From positions 263,156,001 through 263,220,000 of the forward strand of contig OY856414.1 in NCBI GenBank assembly GCA_963693085.1: 64,000 bases of DNA, in the 5' to 3' direction. The translations under genes were made by a program, and so were the position numbers. Shown piece by piece: positions 44,507-57,113 of this stretch; within the stretch, counting starts at the first letter, position 1; each line of letters begins with the position of its first letter. Below the pieces are notes generated by a model. It worked only from the letters and a program-made list of their open reading frames with translations, was not told the DNA's origin and made no database searches. The DNA comes from Alisma plantago-aquatica (taxonomy: Eukaryota > Streptophyta > Magnoliopsida > Alismatales > Alismataceae).

Positions 44507-45886
44507 ATGGCTTCATCATCAACTGTCCGAGGGAAGAAGAAAGTTGCTGGAAGAAAAAGAAGAGAAGAGAGGGAAGCCACTCCGCCATTGACGATCATCA
44601 ATGACATAGCTTTCGTCGACGGAGATGCTGGAGACAGATACTTTCGGCTTTCCTCTAAAACCCCTCTTCCCCGACGTCCGGTCGAAGTGATGGACTTCAT
44701 CAACATCGTAGACCTGGAGCATCTTTTTGGAGTACAAAAGCTGAAGGACTTCATCAATCCATCCTTTCCTTCCTACTCCATTAAGGTAGTAAACGAATTC
44801 TATGCCAATCTTATATCTCACACCGAAAATGACACCACTTTCTTCTACACCATGGTCAATGGGCATAGTTTTAAGTTTTCCGAGGGGGATATTCTTGACA
44901 TGCTTGAAATTGATATAGATGAATATCAAGATTTCCTTGACCTTACCTCCAGCAATCCAATAAATTTATTTTCCGATGATGACCATACCATTAGCTTAAG
45001 TGATATCAAAAGAGCCATATTCCAAGCCAATACCACTTGTCATGAAGATAGGGGAACCTATTATGCTATAAACCTAAAACCAGCATGTAGAATAGTAAAC
45101 CTTATTGTTTCCACCAACATACATCCACGAGCCAATAAATCCGAGGTTCCCATTTTCCGCATGTGTCTCATTTATGCTATCATAAAGGAAATTCCCATCA
45201 ACTTCATTCGCATAGTACTTAAAAATATGCTTGACTTCTCTGGCAATCCACCATATGCCGATTTTGTATGCCAGATTACTCAACATTGTCTTAAGGTAAA
45301 CATTGAAGATATGGGATATATGTGGGAGCGTAGACCACCAAAAATAAGTAAGAACACCGTAGAGAAGATGGGGATTGATTTTGGCCATAAAAAGGCAAGA
45401 GTAGAAGGAGAGTCATCACATCAGGATATACCACCCCCTCCGTCTACTAACCTTTCCATTGATCCCATCCAAAATACCCTTACTTATATTGCTGGCTCCC
45501 AATACCATCTTAGTAAACAATTAAACTACAATCACCATGCCATGACATATTTGAATCAAAGAATGCAAAACCTTTCTCCTGGCCAAACCGATGAATATCC
45601 GCATTCTTTAAACCCTGGCATGCTCGACCCATTTAACCCCTCATACAACTACTATCAACCTCCACCTTCACCATCAATGGATCTTGCACATACTCAATTT
45701 TCGTCCATACAATTGCAAGACATAGCTGCTCATTTCCGTTTTGACCGAGTTCCCACTTTCCTGGAAGCATATGCATTGACTACAACTGGTGCTTTGGATT
45801 GGAAAACTTTGGTCCAATACTATGGAGCTGAGCCATTTCTTGGGAAAGATCCGGACATTGATGTAATCCTTAAATCTTTCCTGTGA
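44507..45886 (+). CDS. Plant transposon-type accessory protein (ORF2), 459 aa
   Basis: I chose the ATG at 44507 (MASSSTVRGKKKVAG) over an in-frame ATG at 44432. Its context AACACAATGGCT is strong for plants and it lies 135 bases past a TATA box. The N-terminus is basic (KKKVAGRKRREER), possibly nuclear-targeting. Residues 70-280 resemble the 'putative plant transposon protein' domain found in plant retroelements: VVNEFYANLIS, GHSFKFSEGDILDMLEI, LKPACRIVNLIVSTNIHPRA, RMCLIYAIIKEIPINFIRIV. The C-terminal third is Pro/Gln-rich and ends in an ordered segment (TTTGALDWKTLVQYYG). The frame is intact. Function is unknown; in related elements an ORF here is called env-like, but no signal peptide or membrane segment is evident. 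Confidence 0.85.
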   Translation: MASSSTVRGKKKVAGRKRREEREATPPLTIINDIAFVDGDAGDRYFRLSSKTPLPRRPVEVMDFINIVDLEHLFGVQKLKDFINPSFPSYSIKVVNEFYANLISHTENDTTFFYTMVNGHSFKFSEGDILDMLEIDIDEYQDFLDLTSSNPINLFSDDDHTISLSDIKRAIFQANTTCHEDRGTYYAINLKPACRIVNLIVSTNIHPRANKSEVPIFRMCLIYAIIKEIPINFIRIVLKNMLDFSGNPPYADFVCQITQHCLKVNIEDMGYMWERRPPKISKNTVEKMGIDFGHKKARVEGESSHQDIPPPPSTNLSIDPIQNTLTYIAGSQYHLSKQLNYNHHAMTYLNQRMQNLSPGQTDEYPHSLNPGMLDPFNPSYNYYQPPPSPSMDLAHTQFSSIQLQDIAAHFRFDRVPTFLEAYALTTTGALDWKTLVQYYGAEPFLGKDPDIDVILKSFL

Positions 45887-46896
45887 AAGTGTTGGTGTTG
45901 TAATAGTTGTATTTCATATGATTGTAATCTTCTTCATGTTATTGAATGAAAATTGCTACTCTTTTCACATGATTATTTATTTTGACATACTTCAAAATAT
46001 GGATCATTGGTTCATTATTGTAGAGCATAACAAATAAGGAAGTAATAACAATTCAAAGGAAAAATATTACTACTATAATTAAATCAACCAATGCAGAAAA
46101 TTCTGTTCTCCAGAACCTTTCTCGGTCGAGACAATAGTCGACCGATACACACTGTCGGTCGAACAAAGGTCGACCGACCTGGTTCCTGTTTTCAGACTGA
46201 CATAATAATTGCATATATCTTTGTAAAATCTTTTATATGAACAATAAACACAAATCTGAATGATTACAAATTTTTCCAAATACTGTGCAAACATTATTTC
46301 GAAAAGGGCTATGACCTTAGTATTGTTAAACAAGATTTGTATGATTGAGAGATATTGTGGCTAAATTAGACAAGCATAAAATCAATATTCTTAAAGGAAT
46401 ATCCATTTAAGGGGGAGCAAAATACAAATTTAAGGAGGATGTTTTCTTTGATATCTGCGGCTCTTAAAAACAACTACTTATGCTTTTATGGTTTGTATCA
46501 ATATTGATATGAGCGTTTCAATTGGTAATTTGCAAATTGTTGCCTCTTAGCTAGACACCTCATTGCTTTACATTTTGGCTATTCAATGGACATCTTTTTC
46601 GTTCATTTGATGGGATATCTAATGAAGGAGGAGTTTTTAAATAAAACGGTTATCTTTTTGAGATGACAAAGGGGGAGAGATATATAAAACTATAATACTT
46701 ATCAATGAGTGTCATAAATATACTTGAAAGTTGCTATATTCCCAAATGAACTGGATTTCATGTTCCATAATTCACTGGGGATACTAAGCACACATTTTAT
46801 AAATAAGAGGAAAAGTTCCAAACGGCAATCTAAAGGTATGGCATTTATATGTTTTATATTTCCTTTATTCATATTTTGGAAATGTTTGTCATCTTC
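45887..46896 (+). other. SIRE-like 3' untranslated internal region
   Basis: No gene. It holds two more GGTCGACC hairpins at 46122-46145 (8-bp stem) and 46154-46178 (GTCGGTCGA with TCGACCGAC). It also holds two extra polypurine-like tracts, AAGGGGGAG (46409-46417) and AAAGGGGGAGAGA (46668-46680), before the terminal one. Confidence 0.8.
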
Positions 46897-46909
46897 AAAA
46901 AGGGGGAGA
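46897..46909 (+). other. SIRE-like polypurine tract
   Basis: AAAAAGGGGGAGA lies directly before the 3' LTR (one T between) and primes plus-strand synthesis. Confidence 0.9.
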
Positions 46910-46910
46910 T

Positions 46911-48318
46911 TGTTGGCTAAATGGACATCTATAAAATCCCTTTTGTTTTGATTATGACAAACATTTCATTCTTATTTATCTAACGAGCTATTTGAGTGTG
47001 CAGGATTATGGTGAATGACGAAGCAACTAGGGAGATCATAAGTCTATAGTTTTATTTTCATGCAATGTAATCACTATTGTAAAAACTTGTACAATTATAT
47101 AATGTACAAGTACCTAGATTGCATGTAAATCAAGCATTGGATCTTCCCTAGCTACACACCATAGTTAGACAAGTCATCCCTTCCAATAGGATCACATTAT
47201 GCACACTCATGCACACACTTAGTATCTTAATTGATAGATTGAAACAGAGTCAATCTCGGTCGACACACTCCTCGACCGAGACACTCTCGGTCGACAACCT
47301 TATCGACCGAGAATGACCTAAAGTAGCCGTTAGACTTAGCAAATGAGTTAGTTGGCAGTTGGAAGTGAACGTTGCACTCAGAGAGCCTGTCGGTCGAGAA
47401 AAGCTCGACCGAGTAGGTGTCTCGGTCGACCATCTGTCGACCGAGACGGTCTCTGACAGAATCTGCAGAGTTAAAGCAATTAGTCGTTGTAAAAACGACC
47501 AATCTATTCCTAACGGCTAATTGAGCACTTGGAACCCCCTAGAAACTATCTAGAAGGTCCTTAAGCATACTTAGGCTATCCCTATAAATAGGACAAGCTA
47601 TAGGACACTAGAATTCACCTTGCTACACTTGAGAATTCTTTCTAAGCACTTTTGAGCAATCTTTTACAAGCAATTGAGCACTGTGATCACTTGGCCATAT
47701 TCCATCTAGCTCAAGCTCGTCCTATAGGCTAGATTTTCCTAACCCTAGCATCCACAAGTCTATTACCTTGGCTAGGAAAATCCATACGCTTGATATAGGC
47801 AATTCAAGCCTTGAGCTTAAAAGGATAAGTTGTACTTTCTTATTTTCCTTCTTGTTCCTTGTAATATTTGTACTCTTCGTTGCTACTCCAGGGAGGAGGC
47901 TGCATATAGGAAGAGGGTGAAGCTCTTCATGTGAAGAGGAGGACTTTGGACTACTTCAGAAGGCTATCTTGACGGGAAGCTACTTCGGGAGGGAGGCTAC
48001 TTCAAGGGGGAGCTTGAAGTTACTCCAAGGAAGGCTGCTTCAAGGTTGGCAAGATTACTTCTAGGTGAAGGCTGTCCAAAGGGTGTTTAGAGAGTGTTGT
48101 AATTTTATGTAACATCCTTGAAAGGTAATAAAATTCAATACTTTCAAAATCCCGGTTGGGTAAGCAACCGGGTAGTGGACTGACTCCTTAGTATTTGCTA
48201 AGGTGGAACCACTCTAAACACCTGTGTCTCTCTTCTTATCTTTTACTTTGGTTGTTTGAGTTTAAATTGTTTTAAATTATCATAAAACTCTATTCACCCC
48301 CCCTCTAGAGGTTTTTCA
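46911..48318 (+). repeat. SIRE-like 3' LTR
   Basis: Same length as the 5' LTR and identical by eye except T at 47484. Followed by the target duplication GGTTA. Confidence 0.95.
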
Positions 48319-48372
48319 GGTTAGACTGCTGGATGTAAAGATCTCGTACTAGGTTCTGGTGACAAGACTAAG
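48319..48372 (+). pseudogene. Exon-like segment, right arm, second part
   Basis: Starts with the duplicated GGTTA, then GACTGCTGGATGTAAAGATC, matching the left arm inverted. It ends ACTAAG followed by GTAAGA (48373 on), a strong splice-donor look. The translation TAGCKDLVLGSGDKTK parallels the left arm. Confidence 0.4.
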
Positions 48373-49384
48373 GTAAGACAATAGCCTTGAACAAGCATGT
48401 CTACTTCATCACCTTCATCATCTTCTTTTTATGAAGAGAAGGGATGATCCTCAGATAACTTGAACCCAATAAGGACACCGGTACGGATTAATAATAAAAA
48501 AATTGTAGGAAAACCAAATTAAGAACAAATGTAGTTATGAATTAGAGTTTCACATTACATTATACTTATCTGTTTAGATGTGGTCCCCACAAATCCATTG
48601 TCTTGTCCTCTGAGCTACCTTAAGGTTCCTAGAGGAATATCAATATTGCAAATTCGGGTCCTATCACACCTTAAGGTGAGTATTATCACATATATTATAT
48701 AATCTTAATATAACCTAGAATGTATACTTCTCTAATATTACAAGTGTGATTAATTTATTTTTAATATAGCCAATTGTAAGGAGACGGTACGTTATGCCTC
48801 CATATGTACTTGTGATCTTGATAAACACTTCATCATATTTCATGATCCTATAGATAGAAAATAATCCTCTTCAACAAGAAGAGTTTAAAATTCAAAGTAT
48901 ATACAAAAGGTTACATGAGAGATATTCATAAATCCAACCATAAACCATGCTTAAATTTTATAATTATAGTTCTAATGTGAATCACATGAGCATAAAGTTC
49001 AACACACTAATGTGACACACATCAATCAACCATTCTTCTACCCCTATAAGATCATAAGAGTATTTATTAGATGATTGTGAGACCTCTATTTGTCTTCTCA
49101 ACATGTGATGTGAAACTTGTTAGGTATCTGGAACAAAAAAACATGGAAATGGGTATTTGTGAGAGGTTTACAGCAATGTTCAAGCAATACAAACAACAAT
49201 AATTGAACAACAAAGCATGCACATACTTGTGCATTACAATACATACCCTTTCCTTTGACAAGACACACATGATAAAGATGTGGATGTGCATTATTTCAGC
49301 AACACAACTTGTCGTTGAGTTTGGCTTTATTCTAGCCCAAGGCGATCAGCCCATTAGGGCTCTAGATGTTTTGCTTTCTTGGTT

Positions 49385-49418
<34 letters not shown>

Positions 49419-50367
49419 AGATAATATATTTTATGGATGCATGTTTTCATTGTTTCAATAAGAATAACAAGACAATTATGTAGAAATAGTTGGCTATAAT
49501 ATTTGAATTTTGAGTGAAATCCCTCATGTGATGATGATGACTAAAGATCATGTTCAACCAAATGGGATCTCTATGGTAGCTATAAAGTGAGAATTAGATC
49601 TCTCGATTTTTTTATATTTCTCTATTTATAGGTTTACTTTCCCATTTACTTTATATCAACAGTTGTCTTCATGTATCAATTTAATAAAATTTGGATTATT
49701 TATGAAATAAAGTTATTGTCTCTACTTAATTTATAGATATTTCTATGTTAAGCCACTCAAGGACTAACATTTTGACAACCCCACTTCTGATGAATATCTA
49801 TGAAGGTATAACATGAGATTTAGTATTAGGGTGTTAACATGTGACATGGTGTGCACAAAAAAAAATTCTTATATGCATAAATTAGTTATATACTTATAAA
49901 AATGTACCCTTCTTGAAATATGTGTTAAAATTTTAGTGAGTAACTTCAGTCTACTAAGAGTATATTAATTCTAACAAACCAACAACACATTACATATATT
50001 TCTCCCACTCCAAGATGAGAATTTTGGCTCCATCCCTGGTAACAATGGGAAATGTGATGGTCAATCAACAATAGAAGAGGAAAATAGTTTGCAATCCAGA
50101 TAAAATTAAACATATGGACATTATACTTACCCAGAAGCCATCTACATGCAACATTAATATGTGGGGATTCATCTATGAGTCAAGTTTGCTTTTGGAGCCA
50201 AATACTATCACATTTGGATGATTAGGATCTTCCCATATGCCAAATCAACACCCCACATGCCACATCATAGTTCCATTTCAATAACTAGAAATTACAACCC
50301 ATCATTAATAGAGACACCTTAGTTGTAGGTAATGTATTTATCTACTATTAGAAATACATGTAAATAA
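48373..50367. other. AT-rich DNA without recognisable gene
   Basis: No conserved domain on either strand. A (TA)n tract lies at 49389-49416. Peptides in the short frames are low-complexity. Confidence 0.6.
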
Positions 50368-50843
50368 TGTTAAGTCATGTTTGAATGAATTTAGTCCCAC
50401 ATTGTCTGGTTGTGGAGATGTGCACCCATATATAAGTCATTGGGATACTCCTCCCATAGTCAATTAGTTTTGGGATGGAACCCCAGATAGATTATATATT
50501 GGGTCAGAACCTTCCCCCTCAGTTTCTCCTCGAGAAGTTGTATCCGAGGTTGGTTTGTGCTTGGGCTTTTCACCTTTGTGAAATACAATATTGGGTTGTG
50601 CAGTTGGGCCTATATTGTGTGATGCGAGTAATTTCCTTTCGAGGGGGAGTTCATGGGCTCACACATGAGGGGGATATTTTTAAGTCATGTGTGAATGAAT
50701 TTAGTCCCACATTATCTGGTTATTGAGATGTGTACCCATATATAAGTCATTGGGCTATTCCTCCCATTGCCAATTGGTTTTGGGATGAAACCCTAACTGG
50801 ATTATATATTGGGAGGGACTTTCCCCTCAATTTCTCCCTTACA
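50368..50843 (+). mobile_element. TRIM-like miniature LTR element
   Basis: Two direct repeats of about 165 bp (50368-50533 and 50678-50843) share TTAAGTCATG, TGAATGAATTTAGTCCCACA, CCCATATATAAGTCATTGGG and GGATTATATATTGGG-like blocks. The first is followed by a primer-site-like TTGTATCCGAGG (50538-50549; 9 of 12 to the tRNA-iMet site). The second is preceded by purine-rich ACATGAGGGGGATA (50661-50675). Flanks are AATAA and AATAC, a possible imperfect 5-bp duplication. There is no coding capacity, as in TRIM elements. TATATAAG in each repeat may be the promoter. Confidence 0.6.
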
Positions 50844-53800
50844 AATACTACTTATATGTATATATTTTTGAGATTTGTTTAATTCAATAAGCTTGAAAGA
50901 ATGCTTGACCAAATTTATAGCTTCATGGAGAATATCAAGCAAACTATACTTGTTGTCATGCTTGTCATTATAAAACCAACTGAGTAAACTAGTGTGTGTG
51001 TACAACATGTGAGAGATAATTAAGCTAAATACATTATTAAGATAAATGCAACATACCAACTAGGAAATCATGATTCACACTACCTACTATGATAATTTGG
51101 TTCTTACCATGTCATTTCCCTCCATGTATGTAGTTGTTTTTCACCTTCCATTGTAATAGCAAACCTCACATAACTAAGGTTTATGTTAGATACCACCTGG
51201 GAAATGACATATCATATATAATATGATAATCCAGTTGGGATCATGTCATTTCCCTATATGTAGTTGTTTTTTACCTTGCATTGCAATAGTGAATGTTCAG
51301 AATGTCAAATAGAAGTTTTAATTTTCCATGCATAGATATAAAGTTGCACGGAAACTGTGCACTTAATACAAAATTTATATAAATAAATTCAAACATGAAT
51401 TTTCGTATTTTGAAATCCCTTATGTATAAAAGCACTACCAAGTATATTTTAAAATCAAATTTTTTCTCCAAAGTTGCTTTTGAGTTTAACATTTAATATG
51501 GATTTCTTGAATATAGTCTGACATACTTAAAAAAATTAGATGAACAATATATTCCCCTAAGACATACAAACATGAATTAGTACATAGCTTAATAAAAACT
51601 ATCTAGGAATGTTGAAACTATCTAGGAATGCAAATGCTCCATGTATCGCATAAATTTAGTGTGGTTATGTAAAATCCTCAAGAACCACAATCTTTTTATC
51701 ATATTGAGTAAGTCAGCATTTCATGTGTTCAAGGTAGTGTGGTCCTATGCATGTCGTCATTGATGGATAGTGGCAAAGCCATGAATTTTATTCCCAGGGG
51801 CACCACACAAAATGATACTTCAAACATAATTATTATATATGTTAAAGTATATCACAATCTTAAACATCCAGATATATATATATATATGAACATAAAATAA
51901 TACTTAAAAAATATGACTAAAATATAAAGAAACAATAATGTATATATTAGAGTTCATTAAAAATTAAAAAATAAATTATTTTATAAAATACAAATCAAAT
52001 ATGACGTTGGCTGGTTATTTTTTGTGTTGAGACTTTTGTTTATAAAATATTTTCTTATTAGAATATAACAACTACAAAAAAAATTATTAATAATATAAAT
52101 ATTATAAAAAACTCACATGTTTTAGAAAACTTTAATTTCACCTAACACAATACAAAAAAACAATGACTAAATATTTTTTTTCAGCATATGCATGGACAAG
52201 TGTGGGTTATGTATATTGCAACTTTTTAAGCAATACTAATATACAAAAAAAATCAGTACACATGTGAAAATAGATAGAGTTCAATATTGTATGAAGAATT
52301 GTGTGCAATGCTCAAGCAAATAACACTAACTTCAAAAGGCATGACTTGAATGCAATCCTAGAACCATGAATTTAAGGATCAGTTCTTATTGATAGATCAT
52401 ACACTATTTACAGCTAGATCATTACAGTTGCAATGATTCTTATTTCATATCCCTCTAGATCATTTAACAAAAATTCTAAAATAAATTGACTTTGCATTAT
52501 TTTGTAACACGTTGTTTATTTCAAATAGTATGATGTAAATAAATATATGTAAATATTGTCTATCCATCCATATAAGATTAATCTTCAATTAAAATTTAGC
52601 TACTTGTACAAAGAAATATCTGATAACATTTGCTTCTCTGATAATAAAGGAAAAAGATCTACATAGGATCTTGTTTAGTTGAGAAAAAACATGTTCCACA
52701 AAATATTTTTTCTATACCCAGAATAAAGTACACATCATCACTGACTACAATTTTTTCTATAGATAAAAAACAACCATATAAATAGTTGCACTAAATTGTG
52801 CTCAGACTAGAGTTGTTGTACTTCCATGCCATCTATATGTTTTTTATGATAACCACCAAGTGTCTTATTAATATGTAAAATAAAAACTCTAATTAGTTTC
52901 TCATGCAGATGAACTTTAGCATGATCATGATTGTTGATAACAATGGTAGTATAAGAGGCATTGTATATTTTCTTGTAAGAGACCAATAAGAAGTTAGTGA
53001 TTAATACCAAAAATGTTTATGTACCCTTTAAAAAATAATAAAGCAAGAAATCATTTTACTCATGAAGATAAATTCTAATTGGTTTCATACCAAATTATGA
53101 TAAGTGGTCTTCTATAGAAAAAGCCTCTGAATGTTAAAAACAAACATGAAATATGAATTCATGTTGAAGAAGAAAGACAATTTATGCCATTTAATTTTAT
53201 CTGAACTAGAAAATAAAGACACTACAAAAATAAGACAGTTATTAGAAATTGGATATAGTATGCGTGTAATTTTGGTTTGTCAAACATTAAACAAACTAAA
53301 AATGAAAATTGGTTCATAATTTTCATTGTATTAGGAACTGATTATGTTTGACTAAAACAAAGAACAAACATTAAGTTACCACACACTCAAAAGGTAGTTT
53401 TCATAATTTTTGCATAGAGATAACATGATATTCTTAGTGTTCTGTGGAACTGATTTATTTGATAGGAATTTATGTGAAAGTATTTATATATACACTTATA
53501 TGTCATACTTATATTATACTTTTTCTCTATTGATTGAATAAGATGTAAGTAATTTATTTCAAAATTCCTTTCCACTAACAAATATCTCTAAACTCATGGA
53601 ACAATGCTGATGTGCAATTATGTTTTTTTGTGCAAGATCTAGCATTGAGGTTTCTATCTTCCTTTGGTTCTTATACTCTCCCCATTCATCATGGAAGTAG
53701 TATTCATGTGGTCCTATGGGGATGAAATAATCTTTCCATTCCTCAAGCTCCTAGGGGGACTGAAACACATTAAATACCTTATTCAATGTAAGAAATTGTC

Positions 53801-54201
53801 ATTATCTCGCAAGTAACACTTTCCATAAACCAAATAGTATTGGTCCTTTTTTATATTTTGTTATTCTTTCCCTACCAAATGAAACGTCAGATGTTATAGA
53901 ATATGTTAATATTTGGAATATTCTATGAATTGAAAAAAAATTATTAATCAAGAAGAGGTAGTGTGAGGGGATGTCCCCACCCTCTTAGCATGGTAAGAAA
54001 TATAACAAATTGCATAATGTACTCTAGTGCCACAAAAATGTCATTTTTTGTTTTATTTAATACTATTATACAGTTTTTATATTATCAAACACTCAAAGGG
54101 TATTTTTCATATAAAAAAATTCAATCTAAAAACTTTTTGTGATGTATATTCTTCTATATCTTGGCCTTTCCATTTTGGTATCCTTTGATAATTTGTGCAT
54201 A

Positions 54202-54255
<54 letters not shown>

Positions 54256-57113
54256 CATACATACATGCATACATATATATGTGTATTAGGATGTGTGTGT
54301 ATTAGGATTTTCAATTGAAACCGCCTGCAAATCGATCGCACAGGATAAAACACTTAGACAACACTAGCGGTGTGTCCAAGAGTTCAAAGAAAAAGGAGAT
54401 AAAGGAGATAAAGAATTGGATGTAGAAAAGAAAGTTTTGTCCTGAAGGATCCAACCGTTAAACAATAGGCATCAAGCTCAAAATGATGAAAAATAACTCA
54501 ACTCAGTGTTGTGATGATGAACGAAAGAGTTGATCAAGAACCACTAGCATCTGTGATTTTATTAGGGTATCATAAGATATTTTCTTTTCCTGTGTGACAT
54601 ATTGAACATGATGTGGTTGTGACTTGTGAGCCCAAGTAAAATCATAGGTAAAGGATAAATAAAACATTAATTCTATTAACACAAAATCCATGAACATAGT
54701 CAATCATTGTGTTCATATATTATTTGTGGTGGTAGTGAAGATGCCATGGTAGAGCATCAAGTGAATTTCAGCTAAAGCTGGTGTGAGCCATATTTTAGAT
54801 TCATGAGGCTAAGTCGATCAAGTTTCATAGAAATTGGTTTAGTAACCACTTTGGATTTTATTTATTTAATTCAAAATATTTAATTCGTGGTCATCTTCAT
54901 TGTACTTTATTGATCATCCCAAATCCATATGTGAAGTTGTTTAGTTGATTATATCACAAAGCATACTTTTCTCTCTCTAATACGTGTACAAGATAAAAGT
55001 TGTAAACATAGATGGTAGATTAATAGTTAGTTAATTAGGTTGCACTATCACTTGGAAATGACTATACAACAATGAAGAGAATGATAAGGAACAAACAAAA
55101 GGTTTTAATTACATTCGCCCCAAGTAAACCATGAAAGAGACGATTTTTCATGTAAGAAGCAATAATAACATATAGTTGTGATTAAACTACCACCAAGAGA
55201 TGAACCGCAAAATGCATTATAATCTTCATTCAAATGGATCAATGGGCAAAATTAAGGAATTCTTTTATTTTAACTACACATACACCATTAATCTGACTAG
55301 AAGAGAAAGGTGATCATTGGTCTAATTGAGAAATTCTAGTTTGAGTGTTTGGTAGTGGTTGGTTATGGATGTCATCCTGCATATGTGTGAGAGAAGGGAT
55401 ATGGAAAGACAAGTAGCACAAAAAATAAGTAATATGGATCTCTCTCTATCTATCTTTCTATCTTCTAGTTATAATGGTAGTGGAACCGGAAGTTGAATGT
55501 CAATGGTTCACACTTATTATGGTGAGACTAGAAAATTTATACATGAACCCACAGGACAAAGTTGGCAACCTGATACAAGAGATAACAAATGAGAAAGTGG
55601 TGTAGGTTAAAGGGCTTTTTCTCAAACACAATAACACAAATAAAAAATGTGCATCTCACTAAGATGACAACACTTAGGTTATTTAACCAGACATACACAA
55701 ACAAGTAAACATATGCCCTTACATAGGTAAACCTTCTATTGGTTTCTTGTACCAGGGTGCCGATCTTTGGTCTGTGGGTTCGAGTGTGAGTTTAACCCCA
55801 AGAATATTTCCTATCAATCTCCCACTAGTATTTTATTGGAGGAAATGAGATGGAGATGGAGAGAGATACACCATCCTCATTTGTGTATGCTTCTATCCCA
55901 TTTCAAACACATTTATAAGGAATAAATATCACCTTCATGTACACACAGGACTCCTACCTTAACAACCATCTAATTTCACCTTAAGAATTCTATTTAAGAC
56001 CAATTGTGATATTTCAGCATTTCAGAATTATTTTCACAGAGTTCCCCGAATCAACAAAAAATAATTTTTGAGAAATACAATTTTCTAGCTAATGTCTTGG
56101 TATAATTTGGATTTTATTTGTTTTTGATAGTGACTAATGGAGTAAGTTTATATATTTAGCTATATATTTTAGGGAAAACAAGTAATATGTAAATACTATG
56201 GGGGTTTAAATAATTTATTGAAAAATGAATGATTTTCTAGTATGATGGTGGACAATTAAATATTTATAAGACGAAGGTATGAAAGAAGACATCTTTGAAT
56301 ATGTTTTATGGTTATGGAAGGATCTTTGTATGGGTCATAGAAAATCAACATTTTGTAAAAATGACATTCTAAATGATTCTTCATTAAGAAATCATTTGGA
56401 ATCATCAAATGGAGTCTTTTTATCTCACTTTTTATCAAGATGGACTCTAACCATCATCAAAATGATGGTATAAGGTTCATTTAATTTGGATTTTATCATT
56501 CGAGTTATGGATCTTAGAATATGATGAATTTGTTTGAATAATGTTAGCCAATGTGGAGCTTGGTTAATTGACTTATCAATCAATATTGATATTCATTGCA
56601 GTTTAACACTAAGTCAGACCTTGTACATTGATCATTATATGCATGACTAACTGAAGCCCTTAGAGTAGGATATAGTTACCCTTTCTTTCTCATCTACCTA
56701 TGACCAAGTAAGGAAAGAAGGGAGAAGAAAAATCCTGATATATCCTTTCCTAAAAGACCCAACGATTGTAGATTAAGTGTAAGATCGACTACTTTTGGGA
56801 TGCAAAATCTCCCCAGTTATCTTTTACTCCCATAAATCTCAAGAAATAGTGGTACATAGAGATATCTGAATTCCATTTTTTATTAAGGCTCTATAATATT
56901 GATTTTAATAAAATAATAGGCATTTTTATCATGTTGAGGATTGGAAGGATGAAAGCAATATGTTGTCCAATGCTAGGGGGTTGGTGCACCTTGCCTGAAA
57001 TTCTACCACCAATATTGAAGAATGGATGTCTTGTCCATGGGATCCATTACACCCTAGTTGTAGGAGTTGGCAGTCACAATACCTACCTATGTGCATTCAT
57101 TCTGTGAATGCAG
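50844..57113. other. AT-rich intergenic DNA
   Basis: No gene recognised in about 6 kb. Seen: a diverged duplication of about 60 bp (51108-51170 and 51246-51290, both with CATGTCATTTCCCT...ATGTAGTTGTTTTT); a 17-bp tandem repeat ACTATCTAGGAATGTTG at about 51598-51630; many A/T homopolymers; and a (TA)n(CATA)n tract at 54204-54278. Short frames have the Lys/Asn/Ile-rich composition expected from random AT-rich DNA. Confidence 0.6.
54204..54278. repeat. (TA)n(CATA)n microsatellite
   Basis: About 23 TA units, then CATACATA units and a short TATATATGTG tail. Confidence 0.95.

Larger units (their letters stand above)
41031..48318 (+). mobile_element. Young non-autonomous SIRE/Maximus-like Ty1/copia element
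   Basis: Two 1,408-bp LTRs (41031-42438, 46911-48318) flank a 4.5-kb internal region. The target duplication is GGTTA on both sides (41026-41030, 48319-48323). By eye the LTRs differ at a single base (C at 41604, T at 47484), so insertion is recent. Inside are a tRNA-iMet primer site, a gag-derived ORF, an accessory ORF and a polypurine tract. Protease, integrase, RT and RNase H are entirely absent, so movement must use enzymes from another element. The LTR end (TTCACCCCCCCTCTAGAGG) and the gag layout are those of SIRE-type elements. Confidence 0.93.

Noticed and set aside
44519..44929. Minus-strand open frame of 136 codons
   Set aside because: Antisense shadow of ORF2 at 44507-45886.
51108..51290. 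Possible MITE formed by GTCATTTCCC and GGGAAATGAC
   Set aside because: The inverted match is only about 10 bases and the rest of the segment is better explained as a diverged direct duplication.
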